This document shows positions 53,445 through 61,356 of a stretch of 64,000 bases of DNA, piece by piece; position 1 is the stretch's first letter; the number at the start of each line of letters is the position of its first letter. The notes under the pieces were generated by a model. The model was not told the origin of the DNA. It searched no databases and was given only the letters and a program-made list of their open reading frames with translations. Origin of the DNA: Planomicrobium sp. Y74 (lineage in GTDB: Bacteria; Bacillota; Bacilli; Bacillales_A; Planococcaceae); assembly GCF_003668635.1 (NCBI RefSeq), contig NZ_RCWH01000003.1, forward strand, positions 248,001-312,000. Reading direction: 5' to 3'. The translations under genes and the position numbers were made by a program.

Positions 53445-53469
53445 GTTTCACTCCTCACTTATCGGGAAT
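53445..53469 (+). promoter_or_regulatory. Sigma-B-type promoter
   Basis: GTTTCA, 13 bp, GGGAAT agrees with the sigma-B consensus GTTTaa-N13-15-GGGwAt, 32 bp before the start of the small gene below. Confidence 0.65.
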
Positions 53470-53501
53470 AGCATTACCAACACGAAATAGGAGGGATTGG
53501 A

Positions 53502-53663
53502 TTGGCACGAGATAAGAACAAAGATGAGTTGCAGACGAATCAGCGCGACCTGGAATTTAGACAAGAGGCACAGAACTATAAAGAAGAGATCAACCTTCCC
53601 GAAGAGGAATTCCGTGGCATGGATAATGACAATAATGATGAACAGGAAGATAAGAAGAAGTAA
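53502..53663 (+). CDS. 53-residue hydrophilic protein under sigma-B-type promoter
   Basis: A small gene with a TTG start 6 nt after GGAGGG. The 53-residue product is highly charged: RDLEFRQEAQNYKEEINLPE in the middle and a DNDNNDEQEDKKK tail. It has no membrane segment or known motif. A sigma-B-like promoter upstream and a perfect terminator 18 nt downstream bracket it precisely, which strongly supports a real, stress-induced gene. The function is unknown. An overlapping frame starting at 53497 lacks this logic and is rejected. Confidence 0.75.
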   Translation: MARDKNKDELQTNQRDLEFRQEAQNYKEEINLPEEEFRGMDNDNNDEQEDKKK

Positions 53664-53681
53664 AACCGACTTGATGCTAGC

Positions 53682-53714
53682 CCGTATTCCGGATTTTCCG
53701 GAATACGGTTTTTT
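53682..53714 (+). terminator. Terminator of small sigma-B gene
   Basis: CCGTATTCCGG, a 5-nt loop, CCGGAATACGG and six T residues. Confidence 0.95.
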
Positions 53715-53881
53715 AGTGCGAAAACCAATTGATGTTTTAAAATCCAGATATGCAGATGAATTCGTTAGCAGACTTTAGAAAATTATTAATAAAAGTAGCA
53801 GTAAAAAATTTACCGCCAAATAGACTGGAAAAAGCGTAGAATCATATATATACATATTTTTCCGGAAAATGAGGGATGAAG

Positions 53882-54475
53882 ATGAAGCAAGTTTTACTCT
53901 ACTCAGCAACGTTGATCGTTGGAGGTGTGCTGTCGTATTTAGGAGAAAGTTTGTTTGGAGCGGAATGGATCTTCGGCTTATTGACTGTCGTTTTGTTCTT
54001 TTTGTTTTTACAAGGCTGGAAACGGTGGGGAAGATCTCCAATCGGACTGGTGATTATCACCGTATGTTTGTTGATTACGCTTGATGGAATCTTTTTTGTG
54101 CAGTATGCTGCGACGGCCATCTGCAGTTTGTTGATGGGACTGTTCATGCTGCCGCATTTTTATAAGAATAAAGATGGGGTGGCGGCTGCAGCGATTTTTG
54201 TTTTTCTTAACATACTGATCTGCTTCGTATTCGTGCCAAATGAATTGATGGGATGGATTTTCGTCACAGTGACAGGCATTGCTGCATTAATCGGCTTTCG
54301 CTATAACCTTCCGTTCGTCAGAACTTGCTTTGTATCATTGTTTGGAATATCAGCTTTTTCCCTTTTGCTGTTCCAGTTTTCAGAAGAGATCTATATGCTC
54401 AGCATCCTGGCAGTTTTGCTGGTTGGTTTTCTGATTTTTGCTATATACCGAATGAATAGGCAAGTCGCATCTTAA
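53882..54475 (+). CDS. Membrane protein of unknown function
   Basis: A 197-residue protein with about seven hydrophobic segments separated by short loops (LLTVVLFFLFLQGWKRWGR, GLVIITVCLLITLDGIFFV and others). No transporter or enzyme signature is visible. GAGGG lies 7 nt before ATG 53882; an in-frame ATG at 53876 would be too close. It lies 79 nt upstream of the exported TIMP-like gene on the same strand and may be expressed with it. Confidence 0.7.
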   Translation: MKQVLLYSATLIVGGVLSYLGESLFGAEWIFGLLTVVLFFLFLQGWKRWGRSPIGLVIITVCLLITLDGIFFVQYAATAICSLLMGLFMLPHFYKNKDGVAAAAIFVFLNILICFVFVPNELMGWIFVTVTGIAALIGFRYNLPFVRTCFVSLFGISAFSLLLFQFSEEIYMLSILAVLLVGFLIFAIYRMNRQVAS

Positions 54476-54554
54476 CTTCTGCGGCGGTATATAGCTTGAA
54501 GATGTAACTTTGGCAAAGGCAAAACGACAAATGGTTAAAAGGGGAGGCATTATT

Positions 54555-55070
54555 ATGAAGAAAATTTTGATCATGGTATTCTTACTGTCATTGTTCCTGA
54601 TGCCGAACCAAAGTCTTGCCTTATCGTGTGCGGAACCGTCCTCGGTGGAGGTTGCGTATGATGAATATGATGCTGTTGTGGTTGGGAAAGTGAAAGATAT
54701 CAACCATAGCAACAATACAAAATCGCTGACAATCGAAGTCGGCAAAAGTTATAAAGGTGTAGAGACGAAGACCATTAAAGTTTACGAAGATGTTACTTGG
54801 GGAGAAAGCCAAAAGAACGCAGAGTATTTATTATTCCTCAATCAGGAAGGCGGGAAGTGGATACATCCTCTTTGTTCTCCCACTACCCATAAGACGGAAC
54901 TTGCGGATGAAGCCTATGCCGATAAAGAAGAATTGGTTTTGCAGGAAGTGGAATCGAGCGGGTTCGATTCAAATAACACAACTGTAATTGTCCTGATGTC
55001 GCTTCTAGTGGCAGGGATTGTCATTGCAGGTGTCTGGATTTCGTTATCAAACCGAAGAAATAAAATCTAG
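54555..55070 (+). CDS. Exported membrane-anchored protein, TIMP-like fold
   Basis: A 171-residue protein with a signal peptide (MKKILIMVFLLSLFLMPNQS, ending before ALSCAEP), an extracellular domain with Cys near residues 25 and 107 placed as in TIMP/netrin-like OB folds (YDAVVVGKVKDI, SLTIEVGKSYKG, AEYLLFLNQEGG, HPLCSPT), and a C-terminal membrane helix (VIVLMSLLVAGIVIAGVWI) with a basic tail RRNKI. So it faces outside, anchored at its C-terminus. GGGGAGG before the ATG at 54555 fixes the start; the frame runs to 54510. The function is unknown. It resembles the protein at 43363-43923. Confidence 0.75.
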   Translation: MKKILIMVFLLSLFLMPNQSLALSCAEPSSVEVAYDEYDAVVVGKVKDINHSNNTKSLTIEVGKSYKGVETKTIKVYEDVTWGESQKNAEYLLFLNQEGGKWIHPLCSPTTHKTELADEAYADKEELVLQEVESSGFDSNNTTVIVLMSLLVAGIVIAGVWISLSNRRNKI

Positions 55071-55090
55071 TTCGATTTAGAAATAGGCCA

Positions 55091-55142
55091 AATATTAAAG
55101 ACCTCCATCAGATTACTTAATCTGATGGAGGTCTTTAATATT
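55091..55142. terminator. 25-bp perfect palindromic bidirectional terminator
   Basis: The 25 bases from 55091 to 55115 are exactly complementary to 55118-55142, leaving a 2-base centre. AAAGACCTCC and GGAGGTCTTT form the G/C part, with A/T ends giving T-runs on both strands, between convergent genes. Confidence 0.95.
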
Positions 55143-55162
55143 GGTTAAATTCAGAGGCTGGT

Positions 55163-55615
55163 TTATTCTTCCCTTTCCGCGATACTGACCGGACGGATGG
55201 TGCCCCACGGCGCAACATCAATTGTCACCTGCAGATCAACTGCACTTTCCAGTTGGGGGCCGAGACCCTGCTCGACATAGAATTGCTCAAGCTGCGGAGC
55301 GGTCAAACGGTTGCCATAAGAGTAGCCGCTGATGGCACCGAAAAAAGGATCCTCGCTGATTTCATTGATAACAGCAAAACCCTCTGGTCCTTCTGTCAAT
55401 GTAAAATAGACATCGCCTTCGTAGGAACTGCTTATTTGATCGAGGTCAGGATACTGCAGCATAACGTATTCTCCGTAAAACGGATCAAACGGGTCAAAAG
55501 GCTCTGCCCGCAGTGTATATTGTTCACCAAACCAGGAGGCGGAATAGAAAGCCGCTAATAATATGACAACGAACAGCGTCATGAGGATCGGCATTAACCA
55601 TTGTTTCAGCTTCAT
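55163..55615 (-). CDS. GDYXXLXY family membrane-anchored protein
   Basis: A 150-residue protein with one N-terminal membrane helix (LMPILMTLFVVILLAAFYSA) and an extracellular domain. The family signature appears as DPFYGEYVMLQYPD (about 45-58), i.e. G-[DE]-Y-x-x-L-x-Y. GDYXXLXY proteins are usually encoded next to DUF2157 membrane proteins, exactly as here: its start overlaps the stop of the DUF2157 gene by 4 nt. The function is unknown. Confidence 0.85.
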   Translation of the reverse strand: MKLKQWLMPILMTLFVVILLAAFYSASWFGEQYTLRAEPFDPFDPFYGEYVMLQYPDLDQISSSYEGDVYFTLTEGPEGFAVINEISEDPFFGAISGYSYGNRLTAPQLEQFYVEQGLGPQLESAVDLQVTIDVAPWGTIRPVSIAEREE

Positions 55616-56787
55616 GATGCAGCACCTTCTCTCTTACGGTTCAACCACCAGGCAACTGCTGAAAGTGCAAACAGCAACAGTGCGCCGACCAGGAAGAACA
55701 GCGACATATCAAGGCGCTCCCAGGCGTAGATGACGTAAATCACAAATTGTACCAGGATAAAATAGACAAACCCTGGAGAAAGCATCCGGCTTTGCCGCTG
55801 GGCAATAATGAGGTAAGCAAGTGCACTCACTTCAGCAACCAGCGCCAATGCGATGGCTGTATCGTCATACAGCAGGAAGCCTATGGCACCGAGAATGGAA
55901 ATCCACATGATATCCCTGAATCTCGTATAGGCAAGAAATAATACAGCAATTCCAGCAACGGCAAGCATAACCGCCTCTGGCCAGTTGAGATCGACGAGCG
56001 ACATTTCGGTTTCACCTCTAAGGGCCAGATAGACGACGAGCATAACAGCGCCGAAAATCAGATAAAGCGGAGACAAAAGCTCCTGTTTGTCCTTTGGAGC
56101 TAAGAACAGCAGAAGGATCAGGGCGAACAAGGTCCAAACCGGCCAGAAAGGGCTGCTGTATGTAACAAGATCCCACATTAACAGGCCCGAGAAAAACAGC
56201 AGCATCCAGCTTAATATCTTCGGTGCATCATCTTTACTGAAATAGAACCAGGCAAGGGAGATGGCCACAAAGATTCCCCATTCAACCCAATTGGTATCGG
56301 GCAAAAATGACGTAAGCGTAAATATGCCAAAAATGAAGGCGATCATGACATACGCTAAATGCCGCCACTGGAAGTAATGGGCCAAGGCAGCGATGAAAAT
56401 TGCCCAAGGCAGAACGGAATTGGAGAGGCTGAAATGGAATGTCTGAGCCGTCACAAGTATGCTTGCTCCGAACATGGCAAGCCCAAGTAATCGGAATAGT
56501 ATCGGCTGTCCGACACCTTTCTTTTCGGAAAAGTAGGCGATTATATAGAAAATCCACATCAATGCAACAACCAATGCCACTTTCACCAGTTCGGGTATTG
56601 CTTGCCAGTTGGCTGCGATAAAACTGAACACAGCCAAGGTGAAGAAAATCAAGCCGATCAGCAGTAATAATGGAACCTTTTTCTTTTGGGGCTGGCCTCT
56701 TTCAAATGTCAGTATGCGATCAACGGCCGCTTGGTCTATAAATCCTTCATTGCGCCATTGCACCAGTTTCCGTTCGAAATCCATCAT
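55612..56787 (-). CDS. DUF2157 membrane protein
   Basis: A 391-residue protein: a cytoplasmic N-terminal ~45 residues (LVQWRNEGFIDQAAVDRIL) typical of DUF2157, then about twelve membrane helices. The first helices carry FIAANWQAIPELVKVALV, a family hallmark (F-x-x-N-W). It forms a coupled pair with the GDYXXLXY gene. Proposed roles in membrane biogenesis are unproven. Two adjacent ATG codons are possible starts behind GGGGGAG. Confidence 0.88.
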   Translation of the reverse strand: MMDFERKLVQWRNEGFIDQAAVDRILTFERGQPQKKKVPLLLLIGLIFFTLAVFSFIAANWQAIPELVKVALVVALMWIFYIIAYFSEKKGVGQPILFRLLGLAMFGASILVTAQTFHFSLSNSVLPWAIFIAALAHYFQWRHLAYVMIAFIFGIFTLTSFLPDTNWVEWGIFVAISLAWFYFSKDDAPKILSWMLLFFSGLLMWDLVTYSSPFWPVWTLFALILLLFLAPKDKQELLSPLYLIFGAVMLVVYLALRGETEMSLVDLNWPEAVMLAVAGIAVLFLAYTRFRDIMWISILGAIGFLLYDDTAIALALVAEVSALAYLIIAQRQSRMLSPGFVYFILVQFVIYVIYAWERLDMSLFFLVGALLLFALSAVAWWLNRKREGAAS

Positions 56788-56896
56788 CGTCTCCCCCTAA
56801 TCTTTGCCTTTATTATAATCCGGATTTGTCAGAATAGATAGACAACTGATGAGCAGAAAGACTTAAAGGTTTGATTGGGAAAAGGGGGCCAGGTGG

Positions 56897-57481
56897 TCAA
56901 TCTTTAACTACTATTGCGCCTCCGTATATCCTGCCATGGAGAACGGCCAGTTTTTCAGCCATCACTCTTGGCGGACTGCTGAAATTTTCTTTAATCCAGT
57001 ACAGAAAGAAACCAAGGCTTCCATAAGTCACAAAATAATTGAGCGAAGGAATCTCGATAGTGCTTTCTTCTTCCAATTTCAACTCGATACTGGAAACCTG
57101 GACCAAGCTCTCGCAAAAGAGATTTTGAGAACCAGGAAGTATTTCTCCTTTGATAATCAGCGAAAAAATGAACTGGTTCTGGTACATGTATTCGAAAATT
57201 GGCAGATGGCGCTCCACATCTGTTGAAGAAAAACGTTCGCGGCCTTTAAAACTTCGACGGAAATGAGCCGTCAACCCGGCCAAATGATCTTCCACTATTG
57301 CTTCCAGTAAGGCATTTAAATCCCTGTAATGCGAGTAGAAAGTGACTCTATTGCATTCAGCCTGTTTAGTAACTTCAGTGATGGACAGCTCTTGCAGCTC
57401 TTTGTGTTGCAATAAATCCAGTAACGCGGTTTTTAACTTTTTTTGTGTCCTTAAGATGCGGCGATCTTCTGAGCTTGCCAT
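56897..57481 (-). CDS. TetR/AcrR family regulator
   Basis: A 194-residue TetR-type repressor. The N-terminal helix-turn-helix reads LSITEVTKQAECNRVTFYSHYRDL (about residues 32-55); the ligand domain has the layout of the DhaS-like C-terminal family (FIFSLIIKGEIL, FFLYWIKENFSSPPRVMAEK). It is divergent from the SDR gene, with inverted TGTCCATT/AATGGACA sites between the two genes, so it probably represses the SDR gene and itself. AGGAGG precedes the ATG. Confidence 0.9.
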   Translation of the reverse strand: MASSEDRRILRTQKKLKTALLDLLQHKELQELSITEVTKQAECNRVTFYSHYRDLNALLEAIVEDHLAGLTAHFRRSFKGRERFSSTDVERHLPIFEYMYQNQFIFSLIIKGEILPGSQNLFCESLVQVSSIELKLEEESTIEIPSLNYFVTYGSLGFFLYWIKENFSSPPRVMAEKLAVLHGRIYGGAIVVKD

Positions 57482-57499
57482 GTCAAAAACCTCCTCTTA

Positions 57500-57559
57500 T
57501 GTCCATTCGGTGGACGATGCTCTTGAATTTATTATGACATGATTTATTTTCAATGGACA
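57500..57559. promoter_or_regulatory. Inverted repeats, probable TetR operators
   Basis: TGTCCATT (57500-57507) and AATGGACA (57552-57559) are exact inverted copies; the first also pairs locally as GTCCA-N5-TGGAC (57501-57515). They lie in the divergent gap between the TetR and SDR genes. Confidence 0.6.
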
Positions 57560-57633
57560 AACAGAATATTTTTCTGTTAACTTACAAGTGTAGTTTATTT
57601 TAAATAACCAATAATTTGCTGGAGGCATGGCAT

Positions 57634-58368
57634 ATGAACCGATTAGTTGGAAAAGTAGCGATTATTACAGGTGCCGCTCAAGGTATGGGCGCATCACACG
57701 TAAAAAAATTCGTCGAAGAAGGCGCGAAAGTGGTGCTGACAGATTTAAATAAAGAAAAAGGCAGGGCATTGGCACAGGAACTTGGTGAAAACGCATTATT
57801 CGTCAAGCAAAATGTTGCCCTTGAGGAAGACTGGTCAAGGGTGATTGATGAAGCAGAAAAAGCTTTTGGTCCAGTGAATGTTCTGGTCAATAATGCAGGC
57901 ATTACAATGGCCAAATCGATTTTGCAGACAACTGCAGAAGAGTACCGCCGAATTGTAGAAATCAATCAGGTTTCTGTTTTTCTAGGGATGAAGGCTGTTA
58001 TTCCATCCATGCAAAAAGCGGGTGGCGGTTCGATTGTCAATATCTCATCCATGAATGGACTGGTGGCAGGAGCAATCGGTTATACGGATACGAAATTCGC
58101 AGTTCGCGGAATGACGAAAGCGGCCGCAATTGAATGCGCCAATTATGGAATTCGCGTGAATTCTGTTCATCCAGGCGTCATCGCTACGCCGATGGTCGTA
58201 CAGGAAGATACAAAAGCTGCCGTGGAGGAATTCTCAAAACATATCCCTTTAAAGCGTGTGGCTCAGTCGGAGGAAGTTTCCAATATGGTGCTATTCCTTG
58301 TTTCAGATGAAGCAAGCTATTCAACAGGTTCAGAATTTGTCATCGACGGCGGTTTGACTGCCCAATAA
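57634..58368 (+). CDS. Short-chain dehydrogenase/reductase
   Basis: A 244-residue classical SDR. The cofactor loop is TGAAQGMG (12-19), the core NNAG at 86-89, and the catalytic residues Asn111, Ser139 (VNISSMNG), Tyr150 and Lys154 (GYTDTKF). Asp37 (VVLTDLN) after strand 2 suggests NAD(H). It resembles 3-alpha/20-beta-hydroxysteroid dehydrogenase-type enzymes, but the substrate is unknown. GGAGG lies 8 nt before ATG 57634; the upstream frame from 57616 includes that site and is not used. Probably controlled by the divergent TetR regulator. Confidence 0.92.
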   Translation: MNRLVGKVAIITGAAQGMGASHVKKFVEEGAKVVLTDLNKEKGRALAQELGENALFVKQNVALEEDWSRVIDEAEKAFGPVNVLVNNAGITMAKSILQTTAEEYRRIVEINQVSVFLGMKAVIPSMQKAGGGSIVNISSMNGLVAGAIGYTDTKFAVRGMTKAAAIECANYGIRVNSVHPGVIATPMVVQEDTKAAVEEFSKHIPLKRVAQSEEVSNMVLFLVSDEASYSTGSEFVIDGGLTAQ

Positions 58369-58379
58369 ACAGGTATTGC

Positions 58380-58424
58380 AATAACAAAGCCAGTCCGGAA
58401 TTCTACCGGACTGGCTTTGTTATT
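58380..58424. terminator. 19-bp perfect bidirectional terminator
   Basis: The 19 bases ending AAGCCAGTCCGG pair perfectly with those starting CCGGACTGGCTT around a 7-nt loop; A/T flanks give T-runs both ways. Confidence 0.95.
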
Positions 58425-58487
58425 AGACCCAAGATCCATTCTGGCTATGACTCTTAAAGTGATTTTAGGGATAAACGAATTGGCCAG

Positions 58488-59048
58488 TTAAACCTCCAAC
58501 TTGCCGCGGAACCCTCTGCTGGCGTAATAAGAGTCAGCGCCGTTGTGGTAGGTGAAGACCTGGCCATAACGGTAGTCGCAGAAAATTGCGCCGCCATGGG
58601 ACCGGATGTTTTCTGGTGTCAGCACCCAGGTCGACGTTTTACGGTCAAACTCGCCAAATTGATGCAGCGAGCGATACTCATCTTCTGAAATCATTTTGAT
58701 GCCCATCTCAGCAGCCTTGTCCATCGCATTATTTTCAGGCTTGAATTTCTTCCGTGCTTCCCAAGCTTCGCGGTCGTAACAAAGACTGCGGCGGCCTTTC
58801 GGAGTTTCAGGCGAACAATCATAAAATACATGGACGCCGTCCTGCAGATCCAGAGTCACAACGTCCGGTTCGCCGCCCGTTTCTTCCATTTGGAACAGTG
58901 ACCAAAGTTTGTCGGGATCTGCTTCAAGTTTCTTCTGCACTTCATCCCACTCCACGTCTTCGTGCCGATTCATATTCTTTTCGAAACGGCTTTTCAATTT
59001 GCCGAGCAGTTCTTCCTGGTGTCCAGCAGATAATTTCTTTTTCGCCAT
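58488..59048 (-). CDS. DUF4256 family protein
   Basis: A 186-residue soluble protein matching DUF4256: helical start LGKLKSRFEKNMNRHEDVEW, then LWSLFQMEETGGEPDVV, YDCSPETPKGRRSLCYDREA, and the C-terminal HGGAIFCDYRYGQVFTYHNG with SYYASRGFRG. No catalytic site is assigned to this family. It starts behind AAGGAGGA and is monocistronic, with the bidirectional terminator downstream. Confidence 0.88.
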   Translation of the reverse strand: MAKKKLSAGHQEELLGKLKSRFEKNMNRHEDVEWDEVQKKLEADPDKLWSLFQMEETGGEPDVVTLDLQDGVHVFYDCSPETPKGRRSLCYDREAWEARKKFKPENNAMDKAAEMGIKMISEDEYRSLHQFGEFDRKTSTWVLTPENIRSHGGAIFCDYRYGQVFTYHNGADSYYASRGFRGKLEV

Positions 59049-59193
59049 TTGAAATTCCTCCTTTATATAGAAGATTCACTTTGGATAAGTATATACAAAA
59101 TAACTAGTCCTTTGGAAATTTTTTCGACTTCTTATTTTATGTAAATAGCAGCTTATAGAATTCAGTTTTGCTAGCTGAAAAACTGATAAAGTC

Positions 59194-59220
59194 TGAAACT
59201 ATTTGTCTGTCATTTCCGTA
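59194..59220 (+). promoter_or_regulatory. ECF-sigma (SigW-type) promoter
   Basis: TGAAAC at 59194-59199 and CGTA at 59217-59220 are 17 bp apart, matching the SigW consensus (TGAAAC-N16/17-CGTA). It lies 32 bp before the 40-residue ORF and the PspA operon, which is SigW-controlled in B. subtilis. Confidence 0.75.
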
Positions 59221-59251
59221 GATTGTAAAAAAAGAAAGGCGGAGGATCAGG

Positions 59252-59374
59252 ATGGCGGCTGAAGTGCGAAAGAAGAAAGATCGATGGTGGATAGTGGATC
59301 TATTAATTGATGCTGGGGAGTTGCTTCTTTTTATTCCACGCGGGATATTTCGAATCATCAAAGATATTATATGA
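59252..59374 (+). CDS. 40-residue amphipathic peptide heading PspA operon
   Basis: A small gene with GGCGGAGG 8 nt before its ATG. The product has a basic start (MAAEVRKKKDRWW) and a hydrophobic or amphipathic helix (IVDLLIDAGELLLFIPRGIF, ending RIIKDII), suited to lie on or cross the membrane. It sits just downstream of the SigW-type promoter and 189 nt upstream of pspA on the same strand with no clear terminator between, so it is probably the first gene of the operon. I do not recognise it; a membrane stress peptide or PspA partner is conceivable. Confidence 0.65.
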   Translation: MAAEVRKKKDRWWIVDLLIDAGELLLFIPRGIFRIIKDII

Positions 59375-59562
59375 AAGCTGATTCGCTGGCTCGTTAAACC
59401 GCTCAGGCAGGAACTTTCTTTCAATAGGAGAAGGTTTATATAGAAGGAGTCTGAGGATTTTTCGTGCTGGGGGATTTCATGGTTAATGCGCGGATGGAAA
59501 GGGTAGTTTTAAGGCATGAAGAACTCCTGCAATGCAGGAAAAAAACGAAGAGGAGAATGATG

Positions 59563-60279
59563 ATGGAAATCTTAAAACGTTTTCGTGATATTATGACGAG
59601 CAATATCCACGCAATGCTGGATCAGGCGGAAGATCCTGAAAAAATGATCGACCAATACTTGCGTGATTTAAACAGTGATCTCGGCAAAGTGAAGTCGGAA
59701 ACAGCGGCTATCATGGCGGCGGAAAAACGCGAGCGCCGGGAACTTGCTGATGTGCAGAAAGAGATGGACGATATGCAGCGCTATGCGGTAAAAGCGCTGG
59801 AAGCAGGAAACGAAGACGATGCACGGAAATTCCTGCAGCGAAAAGCGGAATTGACAGAACGGGAACAAGGGCTTCAGACAGCGGTCGAGATGGCAGCAGC
59901 CAACACTCAGCAGATGCGGCAGATGCACGATAAGCTCGAAGAAGACATCAGTGAACTTGAATCGCGCCGTGCTGAGCTGAAAGGGAAGGCTTCAGTTGCG
60001 AAAACCCAGGAACGCATGAACGAATTCAATTCGTCAATGGGAGGGGCAGGAGAACGGATTTCAGCTTTTGATGCAATGGAGAAGAAAATCAATCAGCAGC
60101 TTGATGAAGCACAGGCAATGTCTGAGCTTAATAAAGGTTCCGGTGATTCCGTCAAGGACCTGGCAAAAAAATACGACAGCGATATAAATGTAGATGATGA
60201 AATCGATTCACTGAAAGCAGGCATTAATGTTGATGATGAACTGGAAGCGTTGAAATCCCAGGTCAAAGAAGGCGAATAA
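59563..60279 (+). CDS. pspA: PspA/IM30 family phage-shock protein
   Basis: A 238-residue PspA/IM30 (LiaH-like) protein that binds and stabilises stressed membranes as large ESCRT-III-like assemblies. It is nearly all helical coiled coil: N-terminal amphipathic helix EILKRFRDIMTSNIHAMLDQ, then AEDPEKMIDQYLRDL, and KAELTEREQGLQTAVEMA. The C-terminal tail repeats a DINVDDEIDSLKAG / INVDDELEALKSQ unit. Three ATG codons follow each other at 59557-59565; AGAGGAG favours the last. The order pspA-ydjG-ydjH-ydjI is the same as in B. subtilis. Confidence 0.92.
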   Translation: MEILKRFRDIMTSNIHAMLDQAEDPEKMIDQYLRDLNSDLGKVKSETAAIMAAEKRERRELADVQKEMDDMQRYAVKALEAGNEDDARKFLQRKAELTEREQGLQTAVEMAAANTQQMRQMHDKLEEDISELESRRAELKGKASVAKTQERMNEFNSSMGGAGERISAFDAMEKKINQQLDEAQAMSELNKGSGDSVKDLAKKYDSDINVDDEIDSLKAGINVDDELEALKSQVKEGE

Positions 60280-60327
60280 TGGCTGCCATCCAGCATAAAG
60301 ATGTTGCGCAGAAGGGAGGAAGACGGG

Positions 60328-61356
60328 TTGGTCACTCATTATAAATGCCCGAACTGCGGATCGGATATGGCGTTTGACGCAACTTCCGGAATGTTATCCT
60401 GTCCGAACTGCGGGCGGCAGGACGATATCGAGACGTTTCCGGAAGAAAACATCCAGCAGAAATTCGCTCCTGAAGAAGCGAAGGAATATCATTGTGAAAA
60501 CTGCGGCGCCGTGCTTCTGACAGAAGCGGAAACGACCGCGACGCATTGCAGCTTCTGCGGTGCGCCGGTCGTGCTCGCCGACCGGCTGACCGGAGACCTG
60601 GCACCGGCAAAAGTGATTCCTTTCACCATCAGCAAAGACGAAGCTGTAGCGGCATTCCGTAAATGGACGAAAAACGGCAGGCTGACGCCGAGGGGATTCA
60701 TGAACGGCGACCGCATAAAAAAGATGACGGGTATGTATGTACCCTTTTGGCTTTATGACATTAACGGCAAGGCGGAAGTGGCAGCAATCGGAACACGGAT
60801 GCGGACTTATCAGCAAGGCGATACGGTTATTACGGAAACTGACTTTTACGATGTCTATCGCGAAATCGACCTCAGCTATTTGAAGGTGCCGGCAGATGCC
60901 TCCGAAAAAATGGATGACGAATTGATGGATAAATTGGAGCCTTATGATTACAGTGATTTAAAAGATTTCAGGATGCCATATCTAGCGGGTTTTCTGGCTG
61001 AAAAATACGATTTTGATGAAGATGCTCTGTTTTCACGTGTGGAGTCGAAAATTGTGCCATATATCGATTCTTATATCGGCAGCACAATTTCCGGCTATTC
61101 GACAATCAGCTACACAAATAAGCAGATCAACGCCAATAAATATAAAGTCTACTATACATTATTCCCTGTTTGGATGGTTTACTATGATTTTGAAAACAAA
61201 GAACATACTTTTGCGATGAATGGCCAGACCGGTAAAGTGGTCGGCAAGCCTCCCATCAGTGGAGGCAAGGTAGCTGCCTGGTTTACAGGAATTGCTGTTT
61301 CGACATTTGCGGCATTAAAGGCCATCTCATATCTGGTGGGAGGTGTCCTCTGGTGA
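60328..61356 (+). CDS. ydjG: YdjG-like zinc-ribbon membrane protein
   Basis: A 342-residue protein with two zinc ribbons: Cys7/Cys10 with Cys25/Cys28 and Cys56/Cys59 with Cys74/Cys77 (CPNCGSDMAF; CENCGAVLLTEAE; CSFCGAP). A larger domain follows, with MYVPFWLYDINGKAEVAAIG, and a C-terminal membrane helix (AAWFTGIAVSTFAALKAISY). It matches B. subtilis YdjG, which with YdjH and YdjI recruits PspA to membranes. TTG at 60328 with GGGAGG 8 nt upstream is the start; an upstream ATG at 60301 has no such site. Its stop overlaps ydjH. Confidence 0.85.
   Translation: MVTHYKCPNCGSDMAFDATSGMLSCPNCGRQDDIETFPEENIQQKFAPEEAKEYHCENCGAVLLTEAETTATHCSFCGAPVVLADRLTGDLAPAKVIPFTISKDEAVAAFRKWTKNGRLTPRGFMNGDRIKKMTGMYVPFWLYDINGKAEVAAIGTRMRTYQQGDTVITETDFYDVYREIDLSYLKVPADASEKMDDELMDKLEPYDYSDLKDFRMPYLAGFLAEKYDFDEDALFSRVESKIVPYIDSYIGSTISGYSTISYTNKQINANKYKVYYTLFPVWMVYYDFENKEHTFAMNGQTGKVVGKPPISGGKVAAWFTGIAVSTFAALKAISYLVGGVLW

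Noticed and set aside
53497..53778. 93-codon frame overlapping the small sigma-B gene
   Set aside because: Runs through the terminator at 53682-53714 and is out of frame with the better-supported 53-codon ORF.
59137..59424. 95-codon minus-strand frame
   Set aside because: Antisense to the 40-codon ORF and the SigW-type promoter; no ribosome binding site and unlikely composition.
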